From Planctomycetaceae bacterium (GTDB lineage: Bacteria > Planctomycetota > Planctomycetia > Planctomycetales > Planctomycetaceae): a stretch of DNA of 34,961 nt. Below, piece after piece: positions 15,971-24,038 of the stretch; within the stretch, counting starts at the first letter, position 1, and the number at the start of each line of letters is the position of its first letter. The stretch spans positions 1-34,961 of the forward strand of contig SIAF01000011.1 in NCBI GenBank assembly GCA_009691905.1, in the 5' to 3' direction. The position numbers and the translations under genes are program-made. Under the pieces are notes generated by a model, which worked only from the letters and a program-made list of their open reading frames with translations, made no database searches and was not told the origin of the DNA.

Positions 15971-17830
15971 ATGGATAAGCTCAAACAGGTTTTGCAATAT
16001 AAATTCTGGATTCTTCTGGGACTGGCGATCATTCTGCCCTTCGTGGGCTGGGTGACGGCGCGATCGGGGTTGATCTCCGAGGCCGTGGCGCGAACCAAAA
16101 CGCTGAAAGACATCGACGACAATCTCAAAATCATACCCGACGATCCGAACTCCGACTGGTCGCGACAACTGGCTGAACTGAACAAGGTCCAGCAGGCCGA
16201 AGTGCGTGCGGCCTGGGAAGAGTTGTACGAGCGCCAAGCCCCCTTGATGGATTGGCCCGCGGAGGTCGATCCCAGCAAGATTGCAAGTGTCGATCTCAGC
16301 AAGGTTGAGGCAAGGCAACTGGAAACCTACCGCACGATTTACGCCAGAGAACTCGAAAAGATCCGACGGCTGGTCAAGCCGATCGATGTCAATAAAAGCG
16401 GGGTCATCGAATTTTCGGACGGTGTCTTGACGAATTTGCATCGGGAACTGGAATGGACGATGCGGCCTCCGTCGGCGAAACAGGTGGCCGATTCGCAGGA
16501 AGATTTGTGGCTGCTGCGGAGCCTGTTGAAGTCGATCGCCAATGTCAACAAGAATGCCACGTCGCAGTTCGACGCGCCGATTCGTGAGATTGTCGAATTG
16601 GTGCTTCGCGGCGGAACGTCCAAGGGAGCCGCCGGGTCCGCGAAACCGGCGACGACCGCCGGTAGCGCCGCCCCAGGAATGAAGGCTGGCATGGGGGCTT
16701 TAATGGGAGGGCCTCCGGCTGCCTTGGGAGGCGCTGAAGCGGGGGGCGGGGGGGCCGTGGGCGGGCTGGATAATTCGGCCAGCTTCAATCCGGATGCCGA
16801 GATCGGTGCCGAGCGCGCAGCCGAACCCGAAAAGGGAACCGCCTCCGCCAAAGACAAAGAGGCGCCGAAAACAACCGGTCCGGGGGCGACTGCCAGCGCG
16901 ACTTCGATGTCGGCGATGATGGCCGGCCAGGGTGGTGGTGCCATGGGAAGCAGCGGAGCGGCCGCCGGCATGTCGAACATGGATCGCTATTTCGAGAAAA
17001 AGGACCAATGGAAAACGCGGGCCTTTTACCTCGAAGTCGTGATGGATCATCGCCGGGTGCCCGAGTTGCTGGTCGAATTGTCGAACGGCGATTGGCCCGT
17101 CAAGATCCTGCACGTTCAACAGGCTGACTATCGCGACGAAGAACTCGCACCGGCCGAATCGGGGAGTGGCGCTTCGCCTGGCCGGGGCGGGGCCGGTGCG
17201 GCCGGGATGGCGGGCATGGCGGGCATGGCGGGCATGGCGGGCATGGCGGGCATGGCGGGCATGGCGGCCAAGGCGGGGCGCGGGGGTGGAGGTGGGGGCA
17301 TGGCCATGTCCGGCCGTGGCGGGGCCGGGGCCGGGATGGCGGGCAAAGGCACGCGAGGCGGTGCGACGTCCCGTCCGCGGCCCCAGGCAGACCCTGACGG
17401 CGACGGCGACGGCCCTGGCGTGGGTCGTGCAGGTTTGGGAGGTATCGGGGGTGCCGGGGGTGGCGCTGCTGGTGCCGGGGGTGGCACAGGCAGCGAATCG
17501 TCGGCTTACGACGACTTGAATCTGGCGAACGTCGCCATACTCGGGCTGATCACGATTTTCAATAAGCCGCCGCCGGAAGTGACGACCTCGAGTGCCGCTC
17601 TCCCTGGTACAAACCCGGCGACCGGCAATCCGCCGGCGGGGAGTGCTCCGACCGCCCCGGCCGGAGCGGTCGCGGGTGCCGCCCGGAGTGGATCCGCGGC
17701 GGAAACGCCCGTTGAGGCTGACGAATCGGCCGACGAAGAGATGGCCGACGAGGCCCGGACCGATCCGGCGGCGGATGCCCCCGAGGGTGATGCGACAGAG
17801 AAAACCGACGAGCCGTCGGACGATTCTTGA
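15971..17830 (+). CDS. Single-pass membrane protein with periplasmic low-complexity regions, PilM cassette
   Basis: 619 residues; no family recognised with confidence. There is a short cytoplasmic N-terminus, one membrane span at about 11-30 (FWILLGLAIILPFVGWV), then a mainly helical periplasmic segment (about 40-215). A Gly/Ala/Met-rich linker (about 215-335) leads to a small alpha/beta-looking segment at about 336-388 (RAFYLEVVMDHRRVPELLVE), which could be a PilO/GspM-like ferredoxin fold. Next come a GMA heptad array (about 412-433), Gly-rich sequence, a hydrophobic strand motif VAILGLITIFNKPPP (about 520-535) and an acidic tail. The position after the PilM-PilN fusion, the topology and the segment at 336-388 suggest a PilO-role partner. 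This is inference. The gap to the previous gene is 139 bases, so co-transcription is likely but not tight. Confidence 0.75.
   Translation: MDKLKQVLQYKFWILLGLAIILPFVGWVTARSGLISEAVARTKTLKDIDDNLKIIPDDPNSDWSRQLAELNKVQQAEVRAAWEELYERQAPLMDWPAEVDPSKIASVDLSKVEARQLETYRTIYARELEKIRRLVKPIDVNKSGVIEFSDGVLTNLHRELEWTMRPPSAKQVADSQEDLWLLRSLLKSIANVNKNATSQFDAPIREIVELVLRGGTSKGAAGSAKPATTAGSAAPGMKAGMGALMGGPPAALGGAEAGGGGAVGGLDNSASFNPDAEIGAERAAEPEKGTASAKDKEAPKTTGPGATASATSMSAMMAGQGGGAMGSSGAAAGMSNMDRYFEKKDQWKTRAFYLEVVMDHRRVPELLVELSNGDWPVKILHVQQADYRDEELAPAESGSGASPGRGGAGAAGMAGMAGMAGMAGMAGMAGMAAKAGRGGGGGGMAMSGRGGAGAGMAGKGTRGGATSRPRPQADPDGDGDGPGVGRAGLGGIGGAGGGAAGAGGGTGSESSAYDDLNLANVAILGLITIFNKPPPEVTTSSAALPGTNPATGNPPAGSAPTAPAGAVAGAARSGSAAETPVEADESADEEMADEARTDPAADAPEGDATEKTDEPSDDS
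17207..17269 (+). repeat. Seven 9-bp tandem repeats encoding Gly-Met-Ala
   Basis: ATGGCGGGC repeats with period 9 from 17207; the seventh unit ends GCC. In frame it encodes seven consecutive GMA triplets. Because the period is a multiple of three, slippage would change protein length without a frameshift. Confidence 0.95.
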
Positions 17831-17850
17831 GGGTAGGCCCGTTACCGAAT

Positions 17851-17886
17851 GGGTCGGCGACGACTGGTGGGTCGGCGACGATTGGC
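17851..17886. repeat. Two 18-bp tandem units in the leader of the third cassette gene
   Basis: GGGTCGGCGACGACTGGT (17851) and GGGTCGGCGACGATTGGC (17869) match at 16 of 18 positions. They lie between the second and third genes of the PilM cassette. Confidence 0.85.
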
Positions 17887-17961
17887 CCTTTCGACTGTGC
17901 GACAGGTTGATCGATCGTTGAAAGTGCCCCGAAAAAACGACAGGCGTCCCGTAGTCAAGGC

Positions 17962-17967
17962 GAGGAG
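17962..17967 (+). promoter_or_regulatory. Shine-Dalgarno deciding the third cassette start
   Basis: GAGGAG ends 6 bases before the ATG at 17974 and directly abuts an in-frame TTG at 17968. The ATG is therefore the better start. Confidence 0.8.
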
Positions 17968-17973
17968 TTGAGC

Positions 17974-20301
17974 ATGAGCAATCTGATGGCGAAAATCAAA
18001 GTTTTCGACTACAAGGCGTTCTTCCTTCAACACGGCGAAAAGATCGGCATGGGGGCCGCCGGCGCGATCGTGCTGGGTTGCCTGGGGCTGACCAACTGGA
18101 GCAGCACCTTCGCCGAATCGCCGCTGATGATGCAGGAGAAGGCGGCAAAAATGGACAACGACCTTCGCGCCAATCGCTGGCCTGAGGCGAAGCAGGGAGA
18201 CTTCGCTCCCGTCCCGGCGATGCGTGAAGTGACCCGGCTGACGAAGCCGATCGAACTGGCGGCCTTCGATCACGACATCCCGCTCTCGCCGAAGTTGCAC
18301 ATGACCCGCACGGCCGCCGACGAGCCGAAGGTTTTGCCTCCGGTCGACCTGCGTGCGAAGCCGGTCGAATTTGCCTTGTTGCTGCGGGGGCCCGACGTGC
18401 CCGCAACCGTGGGAAGCGGCGACGACGAGCCGACTCCCACCCGCCCCTCGGCGCCGGCGACCTCGGCGACCAAAGCCGGCGGAAAGGACAAGAAGGGTTC
18501 GAAAGGCGGAACCTTGACGATTGGCGGGATGTTGCCCATGCCCGGCATGAAGTCCGGCACGGAGGATGGCATGTCGTCGATGATGGGGCTGATCGGCGCC
18601 CAATCGGGTGAAACCAAAGGCTACCAGGCCGTGGTTGTGACCGGCGTCGTCGAGCGTCGGCAGCAACTGGAACTTCTGAAGAACGCCGTGCACCTCGAGA
18701 TGCCCGCGCAGGCGGCGGCTTTGCTGGAGTATCTCGATTTCAAAATGCAGCGGCAAAGAGCGGTTCCGGGGGGCGATCCCTGGGCCGATCCCTGGCAGGA
18801 CCTCGATACCAGTTTGACGTTCGACATCTTCGAAACCGAAGTCGCCGAGCATGACGCCGACCTGGTGGCGGCGGAGCACCAAAGCAATGTGTATACCTCG
18901 CCACTGCCACGACGACTCGATGCCGATTGGGATTACGAGCAAGTCGGCCACCCTCGCATTCCGGCGCTCGATTCGGAAGAGCGTGAAAAAGAGGCGCTGA
19001 CCAATGCCGCCGCCGCCGAGTTGGCCGGCGACGACGATGAAGACGAGGCCAATAAGCCGCGCCGCGGATACAGCAAGGCCGCGCGCGACCCGAACGCCCT
19101 GCGGTCGCGTGCTGGTGGGGCGGGCAGTTCGAACATGCTGGACATGATGTCGAAAATGGCCGGCTCGGCCGGGATGAGCGCGATGGCGGGGGGGGGCGGC
19201 GGCGGGATGGGGCGGCCCGATGCCATGAAGACGGGAAGTGCCGGCATGATGCCGGGCAGCGGCATGATGCCGGGCAGCGGCATGATGCCCGGGAGCGGCA
19301 TGATGGGCATGATGTCGGGTATGGGGTCGGGAAGCGGTTTCAACGCCAATCTCAGCATCGGCGCCAGCCTGGTTCTGTTCCGCTTCTTCGATTTCAACGT
19401 CACCCCGGGAGCCTGCTACCGCTACCGTGTGAAGCTCGTAATCAGGAATCCCAGTGAGAACCAGGCATTCGTCAGCAGCACCGATGTCGCGATCGGAGAA
19501 GAACGCTCAAGCCAGGAATGGAGCGCGCCGTCGACCCCCGCCGTGGTGCCCAAAGATGTACACTATGCGCTATTCAAAATCTCGAAGCGCGGCGGCGGCC
19601 GCCGCGACGGCGCCGTGCTCAACGTCGTCCAGTTCGACACCAACGTGGGGTCATTGATCGCCGACAAGCTCAAGTTGCTCTACGGCCAGTACGTCGAGGG
19701 CCGGCAGAAGACCAGGCATTTGCACCCCGATCTGATTTCGCCGCAGTTGAAAGAAGAGGAAGTCACGTTTACCAGTGAAGAGATTCTGGTCGACTGTCTG
19801 CCGGGCCCGGCGCTGTCCAGTGCGTTCGTGCAGGATTTGAAAATGAACGAAAAGGACTTGAAGCGGATGGTCGACGGCGGGGCCCTCGATCAGGCCGTGA
19901 CGGTTGACCGCTTCGGTCGCATCGTCGCGCTCGATGCCGACTCGAGTTCCCAGATGCGGCCGTATCAGCAGCGGTACGACGAGCAGATCAAAGACCACGA
20001 AGCGAACGCCGCCACGAGTGCCGTTCCCAGCGGCGGCCAGATCTACGGCGACAGTCAGGGTGGCGCCTCGGGTGCCGACGGGAAGTCAGCCGGTAAAAAG
20101 GGACGATTCAGCAGCGGACTCAAGAAGGGTGGCGGCAGTGGGATGGGAATGGGAATGGGAATGGGAATGGGAATGGGCGGCGGAACGATGCCCGGGGGTG
20201 GGATGATGCCCGGCAGCAGCGGAATGATGCCCGGCAGCGGAACGATGCCCGGTGCTGGTGGCAAAAAGCCGGGCGGTAAGGGTGCCGGTCGATCGAATTG
20301 A
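17974..20301 (+). CDS. Single-pass membrane protein with Met/Gly/Pro-rich repeats, PilM cassette
   Basis: 775 residues; family not recognised. The N-terminus is short and basic, with one membrane span at about 22-42 (GMGAAGAIVLGCLGL). The large periplasmic part has: a predicted folded region to about 140; a Gly/Lys/Met-rich linker; a beta/alpha segment (YQAVVVTGVVERRQQLELL, about 212); an acidic stretch; a Met-rich array of MMPGSG units (about 423-445); a beta-sandwich-like segment starting LVLFRFFDFNVTPG (about 466), with YRYRVKLVIRNP typical of an Ig-like domain; and a C-terminal tail with (GM)6 and more MMPGS units. Three membrane-anchored proteins in a row, each with similar low-complexity linkers, argue for one envelope complex with the PilM fusion. 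Alternatives are a pseudopilus alignment complex or a cell-surface scaffold. It converges on folC with only 27 bases between stops. Confidence 0.75.
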   Translation: MSNLMAKIKVFDYKAFFLQHGEKIGMGAAGAIVLGCLGLTNWSSTFAESPLMMQEKAAKMDNDLRANRWPEAKQGDFAPVPAMREVTRLTKPIELAAFDHDIPLSPKLHMTRTAADEPKVLPPVDLRAKPVEFALLLRGPDVPATVGSGDDEPTPTRPSAPATSATKAGGKDKKGSKGGTLTIGGMLPMPGMKSGTEDGMSSMMGLIGAQSGETKGYQAVVVTGVVERRQQLELLKNAVHLEMPAQAAALLEYLDFKMQRQRAVPGGDPWADPWQDLDTSLTFDIFETEVAEHDADLVAAEHQSNVYTSPLPRRLDADWDYEQVGHPRIPALDSEEREKEALTNAAAAELAGDDDEDEANKPRRGYSKAARDPNALRSRAGGAGSSNMLDMMSKMAGSAGMSAMAGGGGGGMGRPDAMKTGSAGMMPGSGMMPGSGMMPGSGMMGMMSGMGSGSGFNANLSIGASLVLFRFFDFNVTPGACYRYRVKLVIRNPSENQAFVSSTDVAIGEERSSQEWSAPSTPAVVPKDVHYALFKISKRGGGRRDGAVLNVVQFDTNVGSLIADKLKLLYGQYVEGRQKTRHLHPDLISPQLKEEEVTFTSEEILVDCLPGPALSSAFVQDLKMNEKDLKRMVDGGALDQAVTVDRFGRIVALDADSSSQMRPYQQRYDEQIKDHEANAATSAVPSGGQIYGDSQGGASGADGKSAGKKGRFSSGLKKGGGSGMGMGMGMGMGMGGGTMPGGGMMPGSSGMMPGSGTMPGAGGKKPGGKGAGRSN
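19243..19296 (+). repeat. Three 18-bp tandem repeats encoding Gly-Met-Met-Pro-Gly-Ser
   Basis: GGCATGATGCCGGGCAGC at 19243 and 19261 is identical; the unit at 19279 has two changes. A partial fourth unit follows. The period keeps the frame. Confidence 0.95.
20143..20177 (+). repeat. Hexameric tandem repeat encoding (Gly-Met)6
   Basis: A GGGAAT-period tract (ATGGGA units) in the C-terminal tail of the third cassette gene encodes alternating Gly and Met. It is followed by further degenerate MMPGS-coding units to about 20260. Confidence 0.9.
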
Positions 20302-20328
20302 AGAGGTCGTTCGCCCCGACACCACCCG

Positions 20329-21867
20329 TCAGTGGTTCTGTGCGGCAGGTCGGGCGTCGGTATCATGAGGCAACGGCGCGAGACCCTCTGCTGCGGGCGG
20401 CAGCGCGATAGCCGCTTCGCCCTCTCGCGGCAAGTGCATCCCCGAATCGGCGATGCGGGCCGACGATCGGGCTTTGTCGGTCGTCGGGAGTGGTGCCTCA
20501 GAGCCGAGTTCACTCAAAATCAGTTCACGCAGTTCGGCGGCGATGAAAAACGATCCCGTCGCACAGATCAGGTCGTCCGGCCCGGTCAGGCGTCGTGCCA
20601 GCTTCCAGGCGCCGGCGGGGTCGGCTGCCGTGTGCAGCGGCCGATCGCCCAGGCTTCGCGCCAGGGGAAGTAATGTCTCGACCGGAAGATTCCGCGGATT
20701 GTTCTGGAAGCTGGTCAGCACGACACAGTCGAATCGCGGCAAAAGCTGCCTGAGCATTCCCGAGACGTCTTTGTCGCCCGTCGAGGCAAAAATCAACAGC
20801 CGCCGTCGCGCGGGAAAGCTTTCATCCAGCGTCTTGAGCAATGCGGCGACGGCAGCCCAGTTGTGCGCGGCGTCGACGATCACAGTCGGCCGGCGGGCGA
20901 CGACCTCAATTCGACCGGGCCAGCGGAGATTGCCCAGTGCACTGGCGACGGCCGGGGCCGCGATCGCCCAGCCCTGTTCGTCGAGCAATTCGAGGGCGGC
21001 GACGGCGCAGGCGGCGTTGGCCGCCTGGTGCTCGCCGACGAGGGCCAGGGGCAGCCGGTTCCAGTTTCGTCGCCAGGTGCGCACCGAAACGTGTGGCAGG
21101 GCGTCACCGGTCGGCACTTCATACGCGTAGCTGAAATCGCGACCCAACTGCCGCAATGGCGCCCGTTGACTCGCGCACACCTCGGCAATCACTTCCTGCG
21201 CCTCGGGGGCAGTGACGCCCGAAACCACGGGGATTTGCGGCTTGATGATTCCCGCCTTCTCGCGCGCAATCTGTTCGATGCGGCTGCCGAGCTGGCGGGT
21301 ATGGTCGCGGCTGATCGTCGTGATCGCCGTGACGGCCGGACGGCAGACATTCGTGGCATCGAGCCGCCCCCCCATTCCGACTTCGAGAACGGCGATTTCC
21401 GCGTGCATGCGGCGGAAATACAGCCAGGCCATGGCGGTGGCGATTTCGAAGTACGTGGGGCTCATCCGGCCGGGGGTTTCGTCGAGAGCTGCGACTGAGC
21501 CGGCCGCCAGATTGACCAGCTCGGCCAATTGCTCGTGCGTGGGAATCACGCCGTCGACGGCCATCCGCTCTTCGAACGCCGCAAGGTGCGGCGACGTGAA
21601 CAGCCCCGTCCGGCGACCGGCGGCGGTGAGTGCCGCCGCGATGAACGCGGCCGTCGAGCCTTTGCCTTTCGTACCCGCGATATGCACCACCGGCAGCCGC
21701 AACTGCGGGTTGCCCAATCGCGCCAGCAGATCGCGCATGCGGTCGAGTTTGAAATCGTCGACCGAGTACAACGCTCCCGAGAGCCGCTCGTAGTTGACGC
21801 GGCTGAACAGAAACTCGATCGCCTGCTCGTAGTTTTCGGCCCTGGGAATCATTACGGGGGGGAACAT
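20329..21867 (-). CDS. folC: Folylpolyglutamate synthase / dihydrofolate synthase
   Basis: 512 residues from the ATG at 21867 (507 if the ATG at 21852 is used). This Mur-ligase-family enzyme adds glutamate to folates, and in many bacteria also makes dihydrofolate from dihydropteroate; it is cytoplasmic. Motifs: LYSVDDFKLDRMRDLLARLG, P-loop IAGTKGKGSTAAF (about 63-75), TSPHLAAFEERM, LEVGMGGRLDATN, KAGIIKPQIPVVSG and DAAHNWAAVAALL. The frame is open about 65 residues further upstream, but that part lies inside the DUF1080 gene in another frame and is not family-like. The ATG at 21867 overlaps the DUF1080 stop as TAATG, suggesting coupling. The last 50 or so residues are a non-conserved-looking tail. 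C-terminal neighbours converge from the PilM cassette. Confidence 0.92.
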   Translation of the reverse strand: MFPPVMIPRAENYEQAIEFLFSRVNYERLSGALYSVDDFKLDRMRDLLARLGNPQLRLPVVHIAGTKGKGSTAAFIAAALTAAGRRTGLFTSPHLAAFEERMAVDGVIPTHEQLAELVNLAAGSVAALDETPGRMSPTYFEIATAMAWLYFRRMHAEIAVLEVGMGGRLDATNVCRPAVTAITTISRDHTRQLGSRIEQIAREKAGIIKPQIPVVSGVTAPEAQEVIAEVCASQRAPLRQLGRDFSYAYEVPTGDALPHVSVRTWRRNWNRLPLALVGEHQAANAACAVAALELLDEQGWAIAAPAVASALGNLRWPGRIEVVARRPTVIVDAAHNWAAVAALLKTLDESFPARRRLLIFASTGDKDVSGMLRQLLPRFDCVVLTSFQNNPRNLPVETLLPLARSLGDRPLHTAADPAGAWKLARRLTGPDDLICATGSFFIAAELRELILSELGSEAPLPTTDKARSSARIADSGMHLPREGEAAIALPPAAEGLAPLPHDTDARPAAQNH

Positions 21868-22544
21868 TACGGGGCTGTTTTCAGGGCTTTGATCCGCAAC
21901 TTGCGAAATTCGACTTTGAGGGGCGGTCCCGAGTGGACCTGCAGGGCGATCACCCCCGACCGCGCGATCTGGTCGTCGCTCTCGCGGTAGTCGACCGTTT
22001 TGAGACCGTTGATTTCGAGGGTGATGTTCGGCCCATCGGCTCGAATCACATAACTGTTCCAATCGTCGGGCTTCAGGACTTTCTCCAGTTCGGCCGGGGC
22101 CTCGACCAGCACCTTGTTGCGGCGACTCTCGTCGTACAGGCAGCCCCAGTATTTTTCGCCGATGTCGGCCTGATACCCCGACACTTCGTGGTTGTCAGGC
22201 ACACGCTCTGAACGAAACTGCACGCCGGTGTTGCCTGCTCCGCGATGCAGCTTGAACTCCAGCCGCAGTTCGAAATCGCCGTAGCGTTTCGTTGTGGCCA
22301 GAAACTCGTTGTGTTTGATGCCCGGCGAATCGCCGACGATGGCGCCGTTCTCAACTTTCCAGAGCTGCTTGTCCCCTTCCCAGCCCTCGAGCGACTTGCC
22401 GTCGAACAGGGGCACGAAACCGGGTTCGTCGTCGCTATCGGCCGCTGACACGGCACCCGGATCTGGTGGCAGCGCGAGACCGGACGACAGCGCAGCGCCG
22501 ACAGCAGCAACAACCACGAATCGGTTCAGGGACTTTCGGAACAT
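21867..22544 (-). CDS. Secreted DUF1080 (3-keto-disaccharide hydrolase-like) protein
   Basis: 225 residues with a signal peptide (VVVAAVGAALSSGLAL, cleavage near ADSDDE at about 36). The rest is one DUF1080 domain: GFVPLFDGKSLEGWEGDK at its start, FELRLEFKLHRGAGNTGVQF in the middle, WNSYVIRADGPNITLEINGL, and SGVIALQVHSGPPLKVEFR at the end. The fold is a concanavalin-like beta-sandwich; some members hydrolyse 3-keto-glycosides, and planctomycetes carry many paralogues. It is expected in the periplasm or on the surface. Its stop overlaps the folC start (TAATG), so the two are probably co-transcribed despite unrelated roles. Confidence 0.9.
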   Translation of the reverse strand: MFRKSLNRFVVVAAVGAALSSGLALPPDPGAVSAADSDDEPGFVPLFDGKSLEGWEGDKQLWKVENGAIVGDSPGIKHNEFLATTKRYGDFELRLEFKLHRGAGNTGVQFRSERVPDNHEVSGYQADIGEKYWGCLYDESRRNKVLVEAPAELEKVLKPDDWNSYVIRADGPNITLEINGLKTVDYRESDDQIARSGVIALQVHSGPPLKVEFRKLRIKALKTAP

Positions 22545-22886
22545 ATCAGTCGCCTCGGTTGCGGATCAGTGCGGAAGCAAGGACCGTCAGAAACAGAGTA
22601 TATCCGGAACGCGGTGAGCGGCCCAGTTTCGCGGTCGAGCCGACGATCAATCGAGCCGACCCGAAGTGAGAAAACCACGGATTTCACGGATGTGCCTGGC
22701 GACCCGTAGGGTGGGACCAGCTCGCGCAGCGTGCGCAGGCCCACCATTCGCGCTCGGCTGTGTAGCGATCCGAATGGTGGGCCTGCGCCAGCCGCGCGAT
22801 TGCCGGGAAGGCGGTTCCTGATTCAAATGGTATTGCGGCAAACCACGCCCCGTTATGGCTGGCTTGTCCCACCCTACATCATTACG
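22545..22886. other. Intergenic region occupied mainly by a palindromic repeat
   Basis: 342 bases between two minus-strand genes. About half is the element at 22706-22877; the rest, next to the DUF1080 start, should carry that gene's promoter. Frames open here read through the repeat and are not credible genes. Confidence 0.6.
22706..22877. repeat. 172-bp palindromic MITE-like element with 12-bp terminal inverted repeats
   Basis: The ends are GTAGGGTGGGAC (22706-22717) and GTCCCACCCTAC (22866-22877), perfect inverted repeats. An internal perfect 18-bp inverted repeat, GCGCAGGCCCACCATTCG (22733-22750) with CGAATGGTGGGCCTGCGC (22771-22788), flanks a 20-base loop. No coding capacity is evident. 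A half copy is at 10021-10065. It ends 10 bases before the stop of the next minus-strand gene. Confidence 0.9.
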
Positions 22887-24038
22887 TCACGGCCGCGTGG
22901 ATTCCCGCTGGATTTCAGGCCACAGTGCGGCAAACCACAGGAGTGCGGCGCGGCGCTGGCCGATGCCGCTGAAATGTCGGCGCGTCATCGGGCCGCCGCG
23001 GTTCTCGCCGCCGAGCGTGTCGGTGTCGGGTCCGGGACGAAAGCCCGGCAAACGGCACAGTTCGTCGATGGCGGCGCGAATTTTGCCTTCACCCGCCGGG
23101 TCGTTGTAGACGGTGGGGTGCAGCGTCGATTTCGCGAGCAGCCAGGGAGGCTCGAAATCCCATTCATTGGCCAACTCGGCCCGAATCGCGGTAAGGTGCT
23201 TGACGTAGGTTTCCGTCGAGACTTTTTCGATCACGTCCGATTCTCCCTGCTGCCACAGCACCGCCCGAAAGCGGCCGGTTGTTTTGCCGGCAGCCGCGAG
23301 ATTTTGATACAGCGTTTCGCCGGGAAGCCACTGGCGCGAGGCGGTCCCCCCCACCGCCACGTTGACGAACCCGACCGGCACCCGCAACAGCGGCACGAGC
23401 ATGTCTCCCAGGGGGGGCCAGATCGTCCCCCCGGTGCCGGTGTTCGGCTGAGGGTCGTGCGCGATCCGCCACGATTTCTTCGCCACGTCGTACGCCGTCA
23501 CGCGACCGTGTCGTTCTTCGACCTTCAACAATTCGTCGTTGGCCCCCTCGGCGTACGACTGGCCGGCAACGATCAATACCTCGCCCACGCCGATCGGCTG
23601 AACGTGTGCCGTCGCCGGCAGGGCATCGCCCTTGCGTGTACGCAGTTCCAGGCGATACCAGCCGCCGGCCGCGATCCGAACGGATGCCACGAATTCGTCG
23701 TCGACGGTCTTGCCTTCGACGGCTGTCCAGTCGGTGCCCCGTCCATAGGCATCGGCGAGCGGGACGACACGGTAGTCCGCGTGCGTCACGTCGGTTCTCG
23801 GCAGACGCGCGGCGACCGGCACATCGGCGAAACCGAGGACCGGCCCACCCGGCTGATGTTCGTGTGCCCGGGCCGGTTCGTAACCCTGCCGCTGGATGAC
23901 TTGAAACGGTTGGGGAATGCGCACGCCGTTCTGTTCAGGCAAAACGTCAATGGGGTCGGCCAGGGCGAACGATCGCCCTGCGCTCAGGGCGACGAGAGAC
24001 ATCAAAAGCGAGCGGAAAATAACAAAGTTGCCGTGCAT
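22887..24038 (-). CDS. Sialate O-acetylesterase-like SGNH hydrolase, secreted
   Basis: 383 residues with a signal peptide (SLLMSLVALSAGRSFALAD, cleavage near 28). An N-terminal beta-rich part (to about 150) is followed by a SASA-type SGNH esterase domain. Its blocks are visible: VGEVLIVAGQSYAEG with the nucleophile-type GQS near 160, NVAVGGTASRQW (block II), AVLWQQGESD near 262 (the WxQGExD signature) and RRHFSGIGQ near 356 providing the catalytic histidine region. These enzymes remove acetyl groups from sugars such as sialic acid or xylan; the substrate here is not known. It acts outside the cytoplasm. Its stop lies 10 bases from a palindromic repeat. It is divergent from threonine synthase. 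Confidence 0.87.
   Translation of the reverse strand: MHGNFVIFRSLLMSLVALSAGRSFALADPIDVLPEQNGVRIPQPFQVIQRQGYEPARAHEHQPGGPVLGFADVPVAARLPRTDVTHADYRVVPLADAYGRGTDWTAVEGKTVDDEFVASVRIAAGGWYRLELRTRKGDALPATAHVQPIGVGEVLIVAGQSYAEGANDELLKVEERHGRVTAYDVAKKSWRIAHDPQPNTGTGGTIWPPLGDMLVPLLRVPVGFVNVAVGGTASRQWLPGETLYQNLAAAGKTTGRFRAVLWQQGESDVIEKVSTETYVKHLTAIRAELANEWDFEPPWLLAKSTLHPTVYNDPAGEGKIRAAIDELCRLPGFRPGPDTDTLGGENRGGPMTRRHFSGIGQRRAALLWFAALWPEIQRESTRP

Noticed and set aside
17207-17269. Regular short repeats as a possible CRISPR array
   Set aside because: The units are 9 bp with no spacers and lie in frame inside a gene.
17842-18951. Minus-strand open frame of about 370 codons across the start of the third cassette gene
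   Set aside because: It covers the Shine-Dalgarno sequence, start and membrane span of a well-supported plus-strand gene; its translation lacks any domain.
21868-22062. N-terminal extension of folC
   Set aside because: It overlaps the DUF1080 coding sequence in another frame and lacks similarity to FolC.
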